64,000 bases of DNA from SIRX01 sp965214475 (GCA_965214475.1 OZ243953.1:1302001-1366000), one strand, 5' to 3'. Positions 34,078 to 42,823 are shown, numbered from the stretch's first letter. The notes: a model not told the origin generated them from the sequence alone. A program made the numbers and translations.

Positions 34078-34258
34078 TATGCGAACCTTTCCTAGCTCTC
34101 TTGCAACATATCTACGTATAGTGATCCATAGAATCTCCAGCGTGAACTAAAATCACTTGTCAAAGTCGTATGAGAGTGTAGTAATAGAATAGCTGATCTA
34201 GTAGCCGCAATTTTGCTCATTGTGCATATAATCTTTAGCTGCTTAGTCAACGAAATAA

Positions 34259-34420
34259 GAGTTTCCCTAGTTCTAGACTTACTTGCTGCCGGAGTCTCTA
34301 TCGAGGAGATCCTGGGTAAGTACCCGCGACGCGTAAGGACATACTGGCTTGCGTGGCTTACGGGTCCGAGGTGAGCCGGGAGCGGTTCGTGGACGTACCT
34401 CTCGAACGTCTGGCTTGAAG
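34259..34420 (+). pseudogene. Truncated DUF433 antitoxin remnant
   Basis: This stretch reproduces the 3' half of the intact DUF433 gene at 34469: an IEEIL-coding segment, then GTGAGCCGGGAGCGGTTCGT and the same tail (EGRSF-like VDVPLERPA codons). The 5' half is missing. A short internal deletion (near 34325-34345) shifts the frame. The left end abuts the AT-rich Pycsar block at about 34255, so the junction probably disrupted a DUF433 gene. The 34078-34258 stretch before it holds no gene that I can see. Confidence 0.75.
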
Positions 34421-34468
34421 GTAAAAAGAGTAAAATTCTCTTGTATACGGTCCAACTGTAGGAGGACT

Positions 34469-34717
34469 ATGGAACGCGACAAGCTATTAGAGAGAATATC
34501 CATAGATCCCGGGGTGTGCTTCGGCAAACCCTGCATCAGGGGAAGCCGCATCTGGGTTTCTCTCGTGCTGGATCTGCTCTCCGCCGGAACTTCCATCGAG
34601 GAGATCCTGAATGAGTACCCACATCTCTCGCGGGAGGACGTGCTGGCCTGCGTAGCCTACGGGGCCGAGATGAGCCGGGAGCGGTTCGTGGACGTCCCCC
34701 TCGAACGTCCGGCTTGA
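34469..34717 (+). CDS. DUF433 family antitoxin
   Basis: 82 residues from the ATG at 34469, with GGAGG 3 nt upstream. The signature RISIDPGVCFGKPCIRGSRI, then TSIEEILNEYPHLSREDVL and VAYGAEMSRERFVD, is typical. It overlaps the toxin by 4 bp. The remnant at 34259 is its close relative, indicating a local duplication. Expected to bind the toxin and repress the operon. Confidence 0.9.
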   Translation: MERDKLLERISIDPGVCFGKPCIRGSRIWVSLVLDLLSAGTSIEEILNEYPHLSREDVLACVAYGAEMSRERFVDVPLERPA

Positions 34718-35076
34718 AAGTAAAGCTAGACGAAAACCTGGGTAACCGGGCCATCGAGCTTTTCCCCGAGGCCGGACACGATGTAGCGACTGTCTCCGAG
34801 CAGGATCTCGGCGGCACGAGCGATGGCAGCCTGATCGAGGTTTGCAGGACGGAAGGACGGGTGCTGGTCACACTCGACCTAGATTTCTCCAACGTGCTGA
34901 GGTTCCCGCCGGAACGTTACGCTGGCATTGTCGTGCTGCGGGTTCCACACCCAGTAGAGCTAGAAACCATCCGGGATCGTGTTCGAGTCTTGCTACAGGC
35001 ATCGGAGCAAGAGGAACTATCCGGCCGGCTCTGGATCGTAGAGCGAGATAGGATACGTGAGTACACGCCGAAGTAA
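34714..35076 (+). CDS. DUF5615 PIN-like toxin
   Basis: 120 residues. Family features: VKLDENLGNRAIELFPEAGHDV (first acidic pair Asp-Glu intact), DLGGTSDGSLIEVCR (Asp), VTLDLDFSNVLRFPPERYAGIVVLR (central acidic pair). This is an active-looking PIN-like fold. The start overlaps the antitoxin stop. Together they form the second complete DUF433/DUF5615 pair of the window. Confidence 0.9.
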   Translation: MKVKLDENLGNRAIELFPEAGHDVATVSEQDLGGTSDGSLIEVCRTEGRVLVTLDLDFSNVLRFPPERYAGIVVLRVPHPVELETIRDRVRVLLQASEQEELSGRLWIVERDRIREYTPK

Positions 35077-35238
35077 GCGACGGAGAAGTTGAGTTAGTTG
35101 ACTACCACTGAGATAAAAGGATTGCGTATAGCGAAAAACCGGGCCCCGCAGGACAGGTTTGGCGGCGAAGAGGAGCTTTTCGACTCTCTCTATCTGGACA
35201 GGTAGCGAACGCTCGTAGTAGACCTCCTCCAAAATCAG

Positions 35239-35860
35239 CTACTCCTTAGCCGCCGTATCCCACTCCTCGTCTTCTTCGTTCTCCCAGAAATCGAAGGCGC
35301 CCTCGGTCGCTACAGCCAAGATAGTGCCCTGGGCGACCGCGCACAGCGTCTCCGACTGAGCCTCGTCGATGGCGAAGACTTCGCAGCGACACACGGCCTG
35401 GCGCTTGCTGACGTGGATCACCTCGGCCCTCGCGCGGAGTAGCCTCGCCCCTGGCCGGCTTGAGGTAGTTGATCTTGTACTCAGAGGTCAGCACGGACGG
35501 GCCTAGCGCCGAACCGCCGGCAAACGTAAGGGCGTTGTCGGCGGCATAGCTTATGACGCCACCGTGGACGAAACCGTTCTGCTGCAGTAGCTCTTCCCTG
35601 GTCGGTATCTCCAGCACGGCCTCGCCCTCAGAAAATTCGACGAGCTTCGCCCCTATCAACCCGCTGAACGGCTGGGAGTCCAATATCTTTTGTGCGATGC
35701 GCGGGAGTTCCTCCACGTCTTCCTCCTTGCTATCGGCAAAGGGCAATGCGCCAGGTTGAAGAGTCAACGACGCGTCGAAGTCTTTCCGGACAACGACTTG
35801 CCCCGCCGCGCTACCCGACTCGCGCCACCATAGCCCCTCTCCCTTTGCCGACCCGGGCAT
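35239..35860 (-). pseudogene. PaaI-type thioesterase with a frameshift
   Basis: A hotdog-fold acyl-CoA thioesterase. From ATG at 35860 (A shared with the CorA stop) it reads ILDSQPFSGLIGAKLVEFSE, NGFVHGGVISYAADNALTFA (PaaI HGG and catalytic Asp region) and EYKINYLKPARGE. Then the frame breaks near 35435-35440; the other frame resumes with LLRARAEVIHVSKRQAVCRC and ends at 35239. Dropping one G in GAGG restores 'KPARGELLRARAEV'. The N-terminal 60 residues before the fold are not family-typical. One extra base or real decay, not separable here. Confidence 0.85.
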
Positions 35861-36870
35861 CACAACCACCAACGGCGTTTGAAGAGCAGGTAGAGCGTGC
35901 CAGATACGAGTCCCATCAGCAGCAGTGAGAACGGGTAGCCGAGGGTCCAGTTTAGTTCCGGCATGACCTCGAAGTTCATGCCGTAGATACCGGCGATGAG
36001 GGTCGGGACGATCAGAATGGCGGCCCAAGCGCTGATCTTCTTGGTCTGGTCGTTCTGGGCGATGCTCGCCTCTGTAAGGCTCGTTACCTTCTCGTTCTGG
36101 GCCAGGCTGACCATCGTGAGGTTTACGCTGAGGATGCTCTGCAACAGCTCGCGGAAGCTGTCGATTTGCTCCACGACCCGATAGGTATGGTCCTGAACAT
36201 CCCTTAGATAACGCTGAACTTCAGGGTCAACGTCGTCTTCCCGGCCTTCGACTAGATGGTCCAGGACGCCGGCTAGTGGTTTGGTTGCTCTTTGGAATTC
36301 GATCACCTCTCGCGACAGCGTGTAGATACGACGCGACACCTCCGCATTGCCGCCGAAGACTTCGGTTTCGATCTCATCCACATCGTTCTTTAACCCCTCC
36401 ACCACCGGAAAGTAGCCGTCCACCACGCTGTCCATAATGGCGTAGAGAATGGCGCCCGGACCCCGGCGCAACAGGTCCGGCTTTTCTTCGAGCCGGTCGC
36501 GGACCCCACCCAGGGCCGAGGCTTCGCCGTGGCGCACTGTGATGACGAAATCATCCCCTACGAAGACGTGGATCTCCCCAAACTCCACCGTCTCGGACTC
36601 CTCGATGTATCGGGCCGCCCGCAGAACAACGAACAAAGTCTCACCGTAACGTTCCAGTTTAGGGCGCTGATGGTCTTTGATTGCATCCTCGACCGCCAGA
36701 GAATGCAGCCCGAACTTTTCCGCAACGGAGTCGAACTCTTCCTCGGTAGGTTTGTAGAGGCCGATCCAGGCTACCCCGGATTGTTCCTGGCAAACCTGGT
36801 AGATCTCGCGAACCGATTCGGGCTCGGCCTCCCGGCGCCCGTCGACGTAGATGGCTTTGTCCACGATCAT
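35860..36870 (-). CDS. corA: CorA-family magnesium/divalent cation transporter
   Basis: 336 residues. A long cytosolic funnel domain (VDGRREAEPESVREIYQ, then IEEVD-type helices) and two C-terminal membrane segments. The selectivity motif GMN is in IAGIYGMNFEV, with MPELNWTLGYPFSLL after it. It forms a pentameric Mg2+ channel. The stop overlaps the thioesterase start, giving translational coupling; a link to acyl-CoA metabolism is unlikely. Confidence 0.95.
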   Translation of the reverse strand: MIVDKAIYVDGRREAEPESVREIYQVCQEQSGVAWIGLYKPTEEEFDSVAEKFGLHSLAVEDAIKDHQRPKLERYGETLFVVLRAARYIEESETVEFGEIHVFVGDDFVITVRHGEASALGGVRDRLEEKPDLLRRGPGAILYAIMDSVVDGYFPVVEGLKNDVDEIETEVFGGNAEVSRRIYTLSREVIEFQRATKPLAGVLDHLVEGREDDVDPEVQRYLRDVQDHTYRVVEQIDSFRELLQSILSVNLTMVSLAQNEKVTSLTEASIAQNDQTKKISAWAAILIVPTLIAGIYGMNFEVMPELNWTLGYPFSLLLMGLVSGTLYLLFKRRWWL

Positions 36871-36907
36871 GGCCGCATTATACGCTGAGGCGCCGAGCGA
36901 CCGCTCT

Positions 36908-37405
36908 CTACCGGACGAACGGCACCAGCAACCGGTAATGTTCCACCAATTCTTCGAAGGTCATCCGGTTGAGCCCCGATGGAGACGGCACGGCCACGTC
37001 GGTAACGCCGGAGACGGCGGAGTTTTCCTGCAACCCCCAGCTCACTTTTGAGGTAGCACGAAACCACTTGTAGACGCCGATACCGGTGTAGGCAACAACA
37101 CGAGGTTTGAGGCTTTCGAGGAGTGCGCGAAGTTCATCGGCGCCGGTCCGAATCTCCTCCCGGGTAAGCTCGTCGGCCCGGCGGGTGGGCCGTGAACAGA
37201 GGTTGGTGAAACCAATGCCGAAGTCCAGCAGTTCTTCGTCTTCGTCGGGGGCGTAGTGGCGATCGGTGATGCCGGAGGCATGTAGAACGCGCCAGAAGCG
37301 GTTGCCGGGGTGGGCGTAGTGGTGGCCAGTGTGGCCGGAGTGGAGCGAGGGGTTGTAGCCGCAGAAAAGAAGTTTCAGGCCAGGCTTGAGTAAGTCTCGG
37401 ACCAC
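36908..37405 (-). CDS. mug: G/U mismatch-specific uracil/thymine DNA glycosylase (Mug)
   Basis: 165 residues. Motif GYNPSLHSGHTGHHYAHPGNRFW is the Mug/TDG active-site region: NPS with the catalytic Asn, and GHHYAHPGNRFW. A C-terminal segment KPRVVAYTGIGVYKWF and PSPSGLNR (with the conserved loop that reads the opposite strand) also match. The enzyme excises uracil or thymine from G:U and G:T mismatches. It stands between corA and the Gls24 gene. Confidence 0.93.
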   Translation of the reverse strand: MVRDLLKPGLKLLFCGYNPSLHSGHTGHHYAHPGNRFWRVLHASGITDRHYAPDEDEELLDFGIGFTNLCSRPTRRADELTREEIRTGADELRALLESLKPRVVAYTGIGVYKWFRATSKVSWGLQENSAVSGVTDVAVPSPSGLNRMTFEELVEHYRLLVPFVR

Positions 37406-37432
37406 GCTGGAGCCAGCCTGTCTACAAGCTTC

Positions 37433-38143
37433 CTAACTGCCCCGCGGTCCGCCTTCTTCCCTGTCTTCGTCTTCTTCCTCCGTATCCAGCAAGACTTCCC
37501 CATCTGACCCGCGTTCGGGCTTCAGATCTGACTCACGATCGATCTCTTGCTCGGTTTCCTGTTCGGTCTCTCGCTCGATCTCCCGGTCAATCTCCCGTTC
37601 GACATCCCGGTCGATCCCCCTCTCGGCCTCCTGCTCGGTATCCTGCTCGGTATCCCGGTCAGCCTCCAGCTCTGCTCTCTCTTCGCCTTCCCTATCTGCG
37701 TCCAGCAAGGCTTCCCGCTCGGTTTCTCCTTCGGCCTCTCCTTCGACTTCTTCCCGGGTCCCATGTTCGTCTTCAGATTCTTCGTCCTCGTCGTCGCTAC
37801 CGTCCGAGAAGAAGATGTCGGTCACTGTTATGTTCTGCTCTATCACCTGGAGGCCGGTCATCCGCCGGACTTCTTCACTGATTCTCGTTCGAAGGGCGGA
37901 GGTAAGCGCGGTGAGATCTCTACCGTACTCCATCTCCATGTTGAAATCCACGGCCACCTCGTACTCGCCCACTTGCGAGTTGGTTTTGCCCGGACGAATA
38001 CCCTCGATGTCGTTGACGGCTATATCGATGATCTGAGAGACAATGGTGTCCGAGATCTTCGTGGTGCCGCGCTCGCTGTAGAGCGGGCTTTCTTTCTGCC
38101 GCTGTTCTTGCTGCTCTGTCTCGGTCAAGTCCCCGTCTCCCAT
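37433..38143 (-). CDS. Asp23/Gls24 family envelope stress protein with acidic repeat tail
   Basis: 236 residues. Residues about 20-120 form the Asp23/Gls24 domain: TTKISDTIVSQIIDIAVNDI and VAVDFNMEMEYGRD, then MTGLQVIEQNITVTDIFF. The last 110 residues are a highly charged repetitive stretch (EREIDREIERETEQETEQ-type units) encoded by an obvious imperfect nucleotide repeat at about 37540-37720. Gls24 proteins are linked to alkaline and envelope stress. The charged tail may be disordered or bind basic partners; repeat number is probably variable. Confidence 0.88.
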   Translation of the reverse strand: MGDGDLTETEQQEQRQKESPLYSERGTTKISDTIVSQIIDIAVNDIEGIRPGKTNSQVGEYEVAVDFNMEMEYGRDLTALTSALRTRISEEVRRMTGLQVIEQNITVTDIFFSDGSDDEDEESEDEHGTREEVEGEAEGETEREALLDADREGEERAELEADRDTEQDTEQEAERGIDRDVEREIDREIERETEQETEQEIDRESDLKPERGSDGEVLLDTEEEDEDREEGGPRGS

Positions 38144-38209
38144 CTACCGGTTTCCACGTTTATCCTGAAGATTTTAACTTACTAGGGCTCCCAAGGTTCG
38201 GCTTGCGAG

Positions 38210-40180
38210 TCAGCGTAGAATCTTGAACCTCCAAGAACGCTTTTTGACAAGGCCTTTGGAGTCTGTGGCAACGATCTTTACCCGATGCCAACCGGCCCGT
38301 TTGCGAGGGCTCGTGTACTTGAGGCGGTCCCTTGTCCGGTTGTAGCGGAAATTCCCGATCCGGCGTCCGTCCACAAATAACTTTACATTCCTCTTAGAAA
38401 AATTTGTCTCGACGTCGCTAACGGTGGCACGCACGGTCGGTGTCCGGTCACGAATCTTGGCCCGCGGCGCGGGACGCAAGCCCCCGATCTTCGGCGCGGT
38501 GTTCACCGACCTGGGGGCGGCCTCGTGTGCGCCTACATCTGGTCCGTTTCCTTGCGAAATTTTCCCACCGTAGAAGTCGGTCGGGCCGGGGTCTACGTTG
38601 AACAATCTTTCGAGATTCAACCCGGCGTCGATCATGGACGAGCCACGCCCCAACTTGTAAGAAATGAGTGAGGATAGACGCCCCGGATTCCCGATGGTTC
38701 CACCGTTCCCCGGATCATTGAGCCTGGGATTAGCCCGCAGACCCGTGTCGCGACTTCCGTACTTCTCCTGACCCTTGGCATCCCGCCAGGTAGCAAGACC
38801 ATCGTAAGTGCTACCACCGTGCTTTATGGTGAACTTTTCGCCGCTGCTCCAGTATCCGTTGCCCTGAAAACGGAGTCCGGGCCGATCTCTTGAGATGTCG
38901 AGCAGCGGCATGCCTCCGACCGTTACGAACAGGTTGTTTCGGAAGCGAAGGTCCCTAGCCTCGCCTACCTTCGCGGCGAAAGACTGACCGCCGTTCGCAC
39001 GGGGGCTCGTGTAGATGGTGTTGTTGTAGATCTCCGTGTCAGACACACCGCCACCAGCGAAGATACCCCCCATATAGTAATAACGTCCGTCGTTCTCACT
39101 GACGTTGTAGCGAACGGTGTTGTTGCCGAAAGGCCGGGCGCCGGAGAACTGGTAGAGCAAATATCCGGCCCCGGCGTTGCCGTGACTGTAGTTGTACTGC
39201 ATCACGGAGTTGGTGACGCCACCGTCCAGGTCAAAGCCACCACCGTCGATGGTGCTGGTCTTGTTGTTATAGCTCTCGTTGTGCTGGATGATGACCCGGT
39301 TCGAGTCCCAGGTCCAGATACCGACCGGCCCGCCACCGCGAAAGTCGTTGTTCTTCCCATTGCCATAGGCGACGCTGCGCTCGATCTTCGCGCCATTGAC
39401 ATCACCGAGTACGATGCCACTGCCGGAGTTACTGCCTTTACCGGCGATACCCTTATTGTCGTAAGCTTTAGAATTCCCAACGTAGACGTTCTCGTGCGCC
39501 CAGCCGGTCGCGGAGGGGTCCCAATACCCGTAGGACTGAATACCGGCATCCGCATTGTCGTGGGCCGAGACGTTGGTGATCCGCACATCCGAGAAGCCGC
39601 TCTTGGTGCCGTCGGAAGGCCATGCTCCCAGTTCCACGCCGGATTTCCCGAAACCGCTAACCTCGACGTTGTTCACGTAGACATGCTTCAGCTTAGACGA
39701 CTTCCCAAGGTCCGTGTAGATCTCGACCCCACTCTTCCGATTTCCAGCATCGTACCCCTTCACCTTCAGGTTCGATACCTCCACGCCGCCAGCGTTATAG
39801 ACGCTAATTCCCTTGCCTTTACCTGCGGAGATAATGGCCTGCCCGCTGCCGTATGAGCCCACTTTCAGAGGGTTCTCTGCGGTGCCCGCATCCTCTGGTC
39901 CAATAGAGAGAGTTCCATCGAACGCCTGTCCACCTTTGAGCGAAACCCGGTCTCCGGGCCCCAGGTCCACGTCGTTTACTCTGCCGATGCTGGCCCAAGC
40001 TTCAGCCTCCGAAGTACCCCGGTCGGAGTCACTGCCTCCCGCGGCGTCAACGTAGTAGGTCGTGGTATCCGCGTATGCGTCGTTCGCCGCGTAGGCCATC
40101 ACAAAGATCACCATCACAAAAGAGCCAATCAATGCTTCGATCGACCTTCGCAAAACACTCTTTCGGACCGGGTACGGCAT
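38210..40180 (-). CDS. Secreted right-handed parallel beta-helix protein
   Basis: 656 residues. N-terminal signal or membrane helix (IEALIGSFVMVIFVMAYAAND, residues about 14-34). The next section YYVDAAGGSDSDRGTSEAEA is the opening of many secreted polysaccharide-binding/lyase beta-helices. Repeated strands rich in Asn ladders follow (SKAYDNKGIAGKGSNSG, IIQHNESYNNKTS, TEIYNNTIYT, LRFRNNLFVT). The C-terminal third has a fibronectin-like PxVRATVSDVE section. Likely acts on or binds extracellular polysaccharide; no catalytic residue can be named. Confidence 0.85.
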   Translation of the reverse strand: MPYPVRKSVLRRSIEALIGSFVMVIFVMAYAANDAYADTTTYYVDAAGGSDSDRGTSEAEAWASIGRVNDVDLGPGDRVSLKGGQAFDGTLSIGPEDAGTAENPLKVGSYGSGQAIISAGKGKGISVYNAGGVEVSNLKVKGYDAGNRKSGVEIYTDLGKSSKLKHVYVNNVEVSGFGKSGVELGAWPSDGTKSGFSDVRITNVSAHDNADAGIQSYGYWDPSATGWAHENVYVGNSKAYDNKGIAGKGSNSGSGIVLGDVNGAKIERSVAYGNGKNNDFRGGGPVGIWTWDSNRVIIQHNESYNNKTSTIDGGGFDLDGGVTNSVMQYNYSHGNAGAGYLLYQFSGARPFGNNTVRYNVSENDGRYYYMGGIFAGGGVSDTEIYNNTIYTSPRANGGQSFAAKVGEARDLRFRNNLFVTVGGMPLLDISRDRPGLRFQGNGYWSSGEKFTIKHGGSTYDGLATWRDAKGQEKYGSRDTGLRANPRLNDPGNGGTIGNPGRLSSLISYKLGRGSSMIDAGLNLERLFNVDPGPTDFYGGKISQGNGPDVGAHEAAPRSVNTAPKIGGLRPAPRAKIRDRTPTVRATVSDVETNFSKRNVKLFVDGRRIGNFRYNRTRDRLKYTSPRKRAGWHRVKIVATDSKGLVKKRSWRFKILR

Positions 40181-40318
40181 ACTCGTGTTGTCGGTATAGA
40201 GTCTGCAAACCTTTAGTCGAACGCGCAGTGATCAACAGATCTTCGCGGAAGAATGTTCGTATAGAGTCCCCCCGAAACTTTTTAAAGGATCGCGCGTATA
40301 AAGAGATAGTAGGAAGTT

Positions 40319-40353
40319 GGACGGGCTATTTCTCCCCCCCTCCCAGCCCGTCC
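40319..40353 (-). terminator. Hairpin downstream of the antiporter gene
   Basis: GGACGGGCT (40319-40327) and AGCCCGTCC (40345-40353) form a perfect 9-bp stem with a 17-nt C-rich loop. It lies about 65 bp after the antiporter stop (transcribed on minus), with no long T run after it, so it is a terminator-like hairpin only. The 40181-40318 region upstream of the beta-helix gene holds no other visible feature. Confidence 0.45.
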
Positions 40354-40416
40354 AGCTTTCTCACTCATTACCTCCGGTCGGGACTCGTGCGAGTCTCGGC
40401 CTTTCTTATGGGCGCC

Positions 40417-41580
40417 CTAGTCTCTTTCCAGGTCGGCGTCGGCGAACTGGTGGGCGATAACCACATCGGTGGATGAGTGGAGCAATATGGAAGCGACGAC
40501 GGCGATGGCTATGATGTGGAACATCTCATCCGCCAGGACCACGCCGGATTCCAATACCAACAGGCCGTACACCACAGAGGCGAAGCCCTTAGGACCGAAC
40601 CAGGCAACCGCGAACCACTCCCGCCACCCCAGCCGGCTGCCGATAAAGGAGATCACGATCGCCAGCGGACGCACCACGAACAAGGTGAGCAGGGCGAAAA
40701 TGTAGCCTCCGGGTCCGATCTCTCCGAGAAACGCCGGCGAGATGAGGGCGCCGAACGCGAGTATAGCGGCCAGCTTCAGAAGCTCGGTTATGAGCTCGCC
40801 GAACTCGTGGAACGCGTCCCGGAAACGAGGGCTCAACGTCGCCATCGTGACCCCGGCGGAGAACGCGGCGAGAAAGAGATTGGCGTGAACCACGGAAGAT
40901 AAAGCGTAGACGAAGAGTCCCACCGCAAAGGCGTACAGCGGCATGTAGCGGGCGGATAGGTGCAACAGTCGCGTCTGCTCCAGGCGCAGCATTACCCATG
41001 GCACAGCCACCCCGATCACGATCCCGAGCGCAAGCTCCCCGAAGATCAGGACGAACCCCGACTCGGAACCGCCAACCACCGCCAACAGAATCACCACAAC
41101 CGGCAGCGCGAGCCCGTCGTTTATTCCGCTCTCGACGTTCAACAGGTGGCGGAGCCGGCGCGGGACTTCTTCCCGACCTACAATAGCCGACGCGAATACC
41201 GGATCTGTGGGACTAAGCACCGCCCCTACGAGAAACGCGGCGGCCCACGGCAGCCCCGCGACATAGTGGGCGAAGAGCGACGTAAACAAGAAAGTCAGCG
41301 GCATCCCCAGAGCCAGGGCACGTCCCGGTAGCCGCCAGGCCGAAGTCAGGTCGCGTACTCCCACCCGCATCCCGTCGGTGAACAACACCGAGAAGAGCGC
41401 CAGCTCCGCCAGCCGGCTGACCAGCGGGTCCTCCGGCGTCAGGTCTAGCACCCCAATACCACCAGCGGCGAATCCCACCAACAGAAAGAGAACCGCCGTC
41501 GAGATCACGGTACGCTCGGCCAGTCCCGAGAGCAAAACCGCAACGAGCAAAGCTATGGCGAACACCAAGATCAGGGTCAT
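40417..41580 (-). CDS. CPA1-type Na+(K+)/H+ antiporter
   Basis: 387 residues, about eleven or twelve membrane segments. The ion-binding section VLSPTDPVFASAIV and LNVESGINDGLALPVVV carries the conserved NhaP/CPA1 signature (TDP and the ND of GINDG). The last helices are typical (FAVAWFGPKGFASVVYG, then a C-terminal Asp/Glu-rich end). Functions in pH and sodium homeostasis. A second reading frame to 41620 is a shadow. Confidence 0.93.
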   Translation of the reverse strand: MTLILVFAIALLVAVLLSGLAERTVISTAVLFLLVGFAAGGIGVLDLTPEDPLVSRLAELALFSVLFTDGMRVGVRDLTSAWRLPGRALALGMPLTFLFTSLFAHYVAGLPWAAAFLVGAVLSPTDPVFASAIVGREEVPRRLRHLLNVESGINDGLALPVVVILLAVVGGSESGFVLIFGELALGIVIGVAVPWVMLRLEQTRLLHLSARYMPLYAFAVGLFVYALSSVVHANLFLAAFSAGVTMATLSPRFRDAFHEFGELITELLKLAAILAFGALISPAFLGEIGPGGYIFALLTLFVVRPLAIVISFIGSRLGWREWFAVAWFGPKGFASVVYGLLVLESGVVLADEMFHIIAIAVVASILLHSSTDVVIAHQFADADLERD

Positions 41581-41745
41581 GAGCGGGAAGTCTACACGCG
41601 CCAGACACTGGCTGTCTCATGTCGCCAGATAGACCAGAGAGATCCGATTCAGCGAAAAAGATCAGAAATATTTATAGCGTCGGATTGTGAGAGGTGGTAC
41701 TATATTTTTGTTGTCACTGCACCTTGAGGAGGAGGAAAGGGTCCA

Positions 41746-41843
41746 ATGGACTAGGTTTCCAAAACCCTCCACGAGTTGGTGTCGTGGACCGGGTCGGAGG
41801 TCGCCCGTTCGCAGGAGCGGCTCCTCCGGCCCGGATATTTTTT
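41746..41843 (+). ncRNA. Structured leader or small RNA ending in an intrinsic terminator
   Basis: Plus-strand transcript with a hairpin CCACGA/TCGTGG (41769-41787), then a strong 12-bp stem CCGGGTCGGAGG (41789-41800) with CCTCCGGCCCGG (41823-41834, one G-U pair) followed by a run of T (41836-41843). This is a convincing intrinsic terminator. Just upstream, GGAGG-type purines precede a two-codon ORF (ATG GAC TAG, 41746-41754). The element sits between two minus-strand genes in a stretch with no other gene. It could be an attenuator for the small ORF at 41900 or a stand-alone sRNA. I cannot assign a riboswitch class. Confidence 0.55.
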
Positions 41844-41899
41844 GGTCGTATCCGTTCCTCCGCATTCAACTTCCTTTTCACTAGAGGACCGAATCTCCC

Positions 41900-42037
41900 A
41901 TGCACTGCGCCACTAAAATAGGAGACCTAGTCGCCTTCGGCTATGCCCATAAGCTCCGGTACCGGGAGGTAGAGGCTATTCGGGAGAGCGACCTACGGGA
42001 TGAGTTCGCAGATCAACTTCGGGCCGGGGGCACATAG
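41900..42037 (+). CDS. Small hypothetical protein downstream of the structured leader
   Basis: 45 residues, ATG; a weak AGAGGA lies about 11 nt upstream. The sequence MHCATKIGDLVAFGYAHKLR... then EVEAIRESDLRDEFADQLRAGG looks like a small folded or helical protein with a GC3-rich end. It is downstream of the terminator at 41843, so its expression may depend on anti-termination. I do not recognise it. Confidence 0.4.
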   Translation: MHCATKIGDLVAFGYAHKLRYREVEAIRESDLRDEFADQLRAGGT

Positions 42038-42070
42038 AGGACTGAAGTAGCCCAATACTGACTTCGTCCA

Positions 42071-42823
42071 CTAAACAGGCTCGTCGCGGGGCTCCACCAG
42101 GACCTCGTTGACGGCGACGTGATCCGGTTGCTTTAGTGCATGAACTACCGAGACGGCCACGTCTTCGGGTTCCAGCACCCGCGCCCCGGTGGGTTCTCCG
42201 TATTCCTGCAGCGCTTCCTCATCCCCGCTCATCTGTAGCAGACCGGTGGCGACATTGCCCGGTTGGATCGTGGTTACTTTGAGGCCGGTTCCGGCGGTCT
42301 CCAGGCGGAGGCCCTGGGAGACGGCCTCGACAAAGAACTTACCGCCCGAGTAGGCGGCAAGTCCGGGAAATACTTTACGCCCGGCATCTGAGGAAACGGT
42401 GATTATGTGTCCCCGGCCCCGGTCTAGCATCCCGCTGAGCACCGCCCCGACGCAGTTGAGCATACCCTTGCAGAGGACGTCCACGGTCTGATCCCACTCG
42501 TCTTCGCGAAGGTTTTTCATCAAGGTGAAGTACATGACCCCCGCGCAGTTTATGAGGACGTCCACCGGACCCAACTCGTCTTCGGTGAGCGCCACGAGTT
42601 CCTTCACCTGTTCCCGGTCGGTAACGTCGGTGATGGAGATCATGGTTCGCGTCCCATTCTCGCTATCCAGGCTCTCCTGTACCTCCAACAACTCAGGTTT
42701 ACGGCGAGCGGCCAGAGCAACGTGTGCCCCTTCCCGGTCGAGCGCCCGGGCCACCGCCGCCCCGATGCCGCTCGACGCTCCGGCCACTACGGCGACCCGT
42801 CCTTTTAGAGAGCCGTTATCCAC
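42071..42823 (-). CDS. Short-chain dehydrogenase/reductase (SDR)
   Basis: 250 residues from the GTG at 42823, whose codon overlaps the stop of the upstream gene. A classical SDR: RVAVVAGASSGIGAAVARAL (TGxxxGxG NAD(P) loop), NCAGVMY (NAG motif), SSDAG (catalytic Ser region) and YSGGKFF (Tyr-x3-Lys). It likely reduces or oxidises a product of the co-transcribed adenylation/reductase protein. The 19 residues coded upstream are not family-typical. Confidence 0.92.
   Translation of the reverse strand: MDNGSLKGRVAVVAGASSGIGAAVARALDREGAHVALAARRKPELLEVQESLDSENGTRTMISITDVTDREQVKELVALTEDELGPVDVLINCAGVMYFTLMKNLREDEWDQTVDVLCKGMLNCVGAVLSGMLDRGRGHIITVSSDAGRKVFPGLAAYSGGKFFVEAVSQGLRLETAGTGLKVTTIQPGNVATGLLQMSGDEEALQEYGEPTGARVLEPEDVAVSVVHALKQPDHVAVNEVLVEPRDEPV

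Noticed and set aside
37547..38185. Plus-strand 212-codon frame with hydrophobic repeats
   Set aside because: It is the complement of the acidic repeats of the Gls24 gene, which creates Leu/Phe-rich shadow sequence.
41789..41843. Possible tRNA near the terminator stem
   Set aside because: A GTTCG-like run is present but no anticodon arm or acceptor pairing; the stem followed by T run fits a terminator.
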